From NCBI GenBank assembly GCA_934645275.1, contig CAKUDW010000111.1, forward strand, positions 1 to 6,636: a DNA stretch of 6,636 nt. Direction: 5' to 3'. Under the pieces are notes generated by a model, which saw only the letters and a list, made by a program, of their open reading frames with translations, was not told the DNA's origin and searched no databases. Position 1 is the first letter of the stretch, and the number at the start of each line of letters is the position of its first letter. Shown here one piece after another: positions 6,355-6,636 of the stretch. Source of the stretch: an uncultured Clostridia bacterium (GTDB lineage: Bacteria > Bacillota_A > Clostridia > Christensenellales > Aristaeellaceae). A program made the translations under genes and the position numbers.

Positions 6355-6443
6355 ATGGTCAGAAGTAATGCAAACAACTGCTGTCAAGATAGGCAGGCTC
6401 AATAAAATTTTTGCCCCGTGACCCAATTTTGACCTCAAAATGG

Positions 6444-6479
6444 AGGTACTGTCAATAGTTGGACCTGTTGACAGTACCT
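6444..6479. repeat. Perfect 12-bp inverted repeat abutting the transposase fragment
   Basis: AGGTACTGTCAA (6444-6455) is the exact inverse complement of TTGACAGTACCT (6468-6479), with a 12-base spacer between. The right arm ends on the base before the ATG at 6480. As RNA it would form a strong hairpin. There is no following T-run, so it is not a typical terminator. It could be a recombination or insertion scar, paired ends of a small element, or a leader hairpin that hides the start region. Confidence 0.7.
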
Positions 6480-6636
6480 ATGCCGCGACTCAAAGGTGTA
6501 TCCTTCGAGGCAGCGATCATCGAACAGTATCGCCGCAGGGAAAACCACGTGGAGGAAACACTCATTGAGATGTACCTGGCAGGCGTCTCTCTGCGCCGTG
6601 CAGAGGACATCTCTGAAGCCCTATGAGGCAGCAAGG
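6480..6636 (+). pseudogene. IS256-family transposase fragment, N-terminus missing and nonsense mutated
   Basis: The frame from ATG 6480 encodes MPRLKGVSFEAAIIEQYRRR, then VEETLIEMYLAGVSLRRAEDISEAL, then TGA at 6624-6626, then GSK in the same frame to the window edge. This matches the central part of IS256/mutator-type transposases, typically (V)PKLR..FETAIIERYRRRE..VEEALIEMYLAGVSVRRVEDITEALWGSK. In intact proteins this segment sits about 90-120 residues from the N-terminus of a roughly 400-residue DDE transposase, so the front of the gene is missing. An in-frame TAG at 6456-6458 closes the frame upstream. The TGA stands exactly where the family has Trp (TGG). No ribosome binding site is at normal spacing. 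It is almost certainly a dead copy; the remainder lies beyond the window. Confidence 0.75.

Noticed and set aside
6452..6634. 60-codon minus-strand frame opposite the transposase fragment
   Set aside because: The plus strand carries clear IS256-type transposase motifs; the minus frame is its shadow.
1..6636. CRISPR array, tRNA, rRNA
   Set aside because: No regularly spaced direct repeats of CRISPR length, no cloverleaf with a TTCGA-type T-arm and no rRNA-like conserved sequence were seen on either strand.

Overview
The window looks like a chromosomal segment of an anaerobic, endospore-forming Firmicute, most likely class Clostridia. The evidence is a full-length Spo0A (the master regulator of sporulation), an oxygen-sensitive class III ribonucleotide reductase (NrdD), and the start of a MetV-like protein of the kind found beside MetF in anaerobes with a Wood-Ljungdahl or C1 branch. 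The household genes are moderately GC-rich (roughly half to 60 % G+C in the lines I counted). Genus cannot be decided from this sequence.

Layout. (1) 1-306, minus strand: N-terminal 102 codons of a MetV-like, cysteine-rich protein, running off the left edge. (2) 307-714: a non-coding divergent region with a probable promoter for the MetV-like gene and, at its right end, a perfect sigma-A type promoter (TTGACA, 17 bp, TATAAT) preceded directly by an NrdR-like box. (3) 721-3042, plus strand: nrdD, complete, without nrdG next to it. (4) 3057-3088: a 12-bp perfect hairpin between the convergent nrdD and spo0A genes, probably a shared terminator. (5) 3106-3876, minus strand: spo0A with a GTG start. 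(6) 3877-4250: about 370 bp without a convincing gene, holding a 12-bp palindrome upstream of spo0A. (7) 4088-5152, plus strand: an open frame whose recognisable part starts near 4250. It is the last part of an Rhs core domain joined to an AT-rich C-terminal domain of about 189 residues. That domain has a His...Asn-Cys arrangement suggestive of a circularly permuted NlpC/P60 (papain-like) enzyme. The rest of the Rhs protein is absent. (8) 5199-6305, plus strand: a 368-residue lipoprotein with TolB-like beta-propeller features, 46 bp downstream, ending at a strong intrinsic terminator (6317-6354). (9) 6444-6636: a perfect 12-bp inverted repeat abutting an IS256-family transposase fragment that lacks its N-terminal region and carries a TGA where the family has Trp.

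How it fits together. The left half is housekeeping: C1 metabolism, anaerobic dNTP synthesis and sporulation control. The right half is an accessory insertion zone directly upstream of spo0A. It holds an orphan Rhs C-terminal (polymorphic toxin) module, a lipoprotein that sits where an immunity gene would sit but whose base composition resembles the host, and a broken insertion sequence. The usual spoIVB-spo0A neighbourhood known from many spore formers is not present here. The most interesting item is the Rhs remnant with its putative permuted papain-fold toxin domain.
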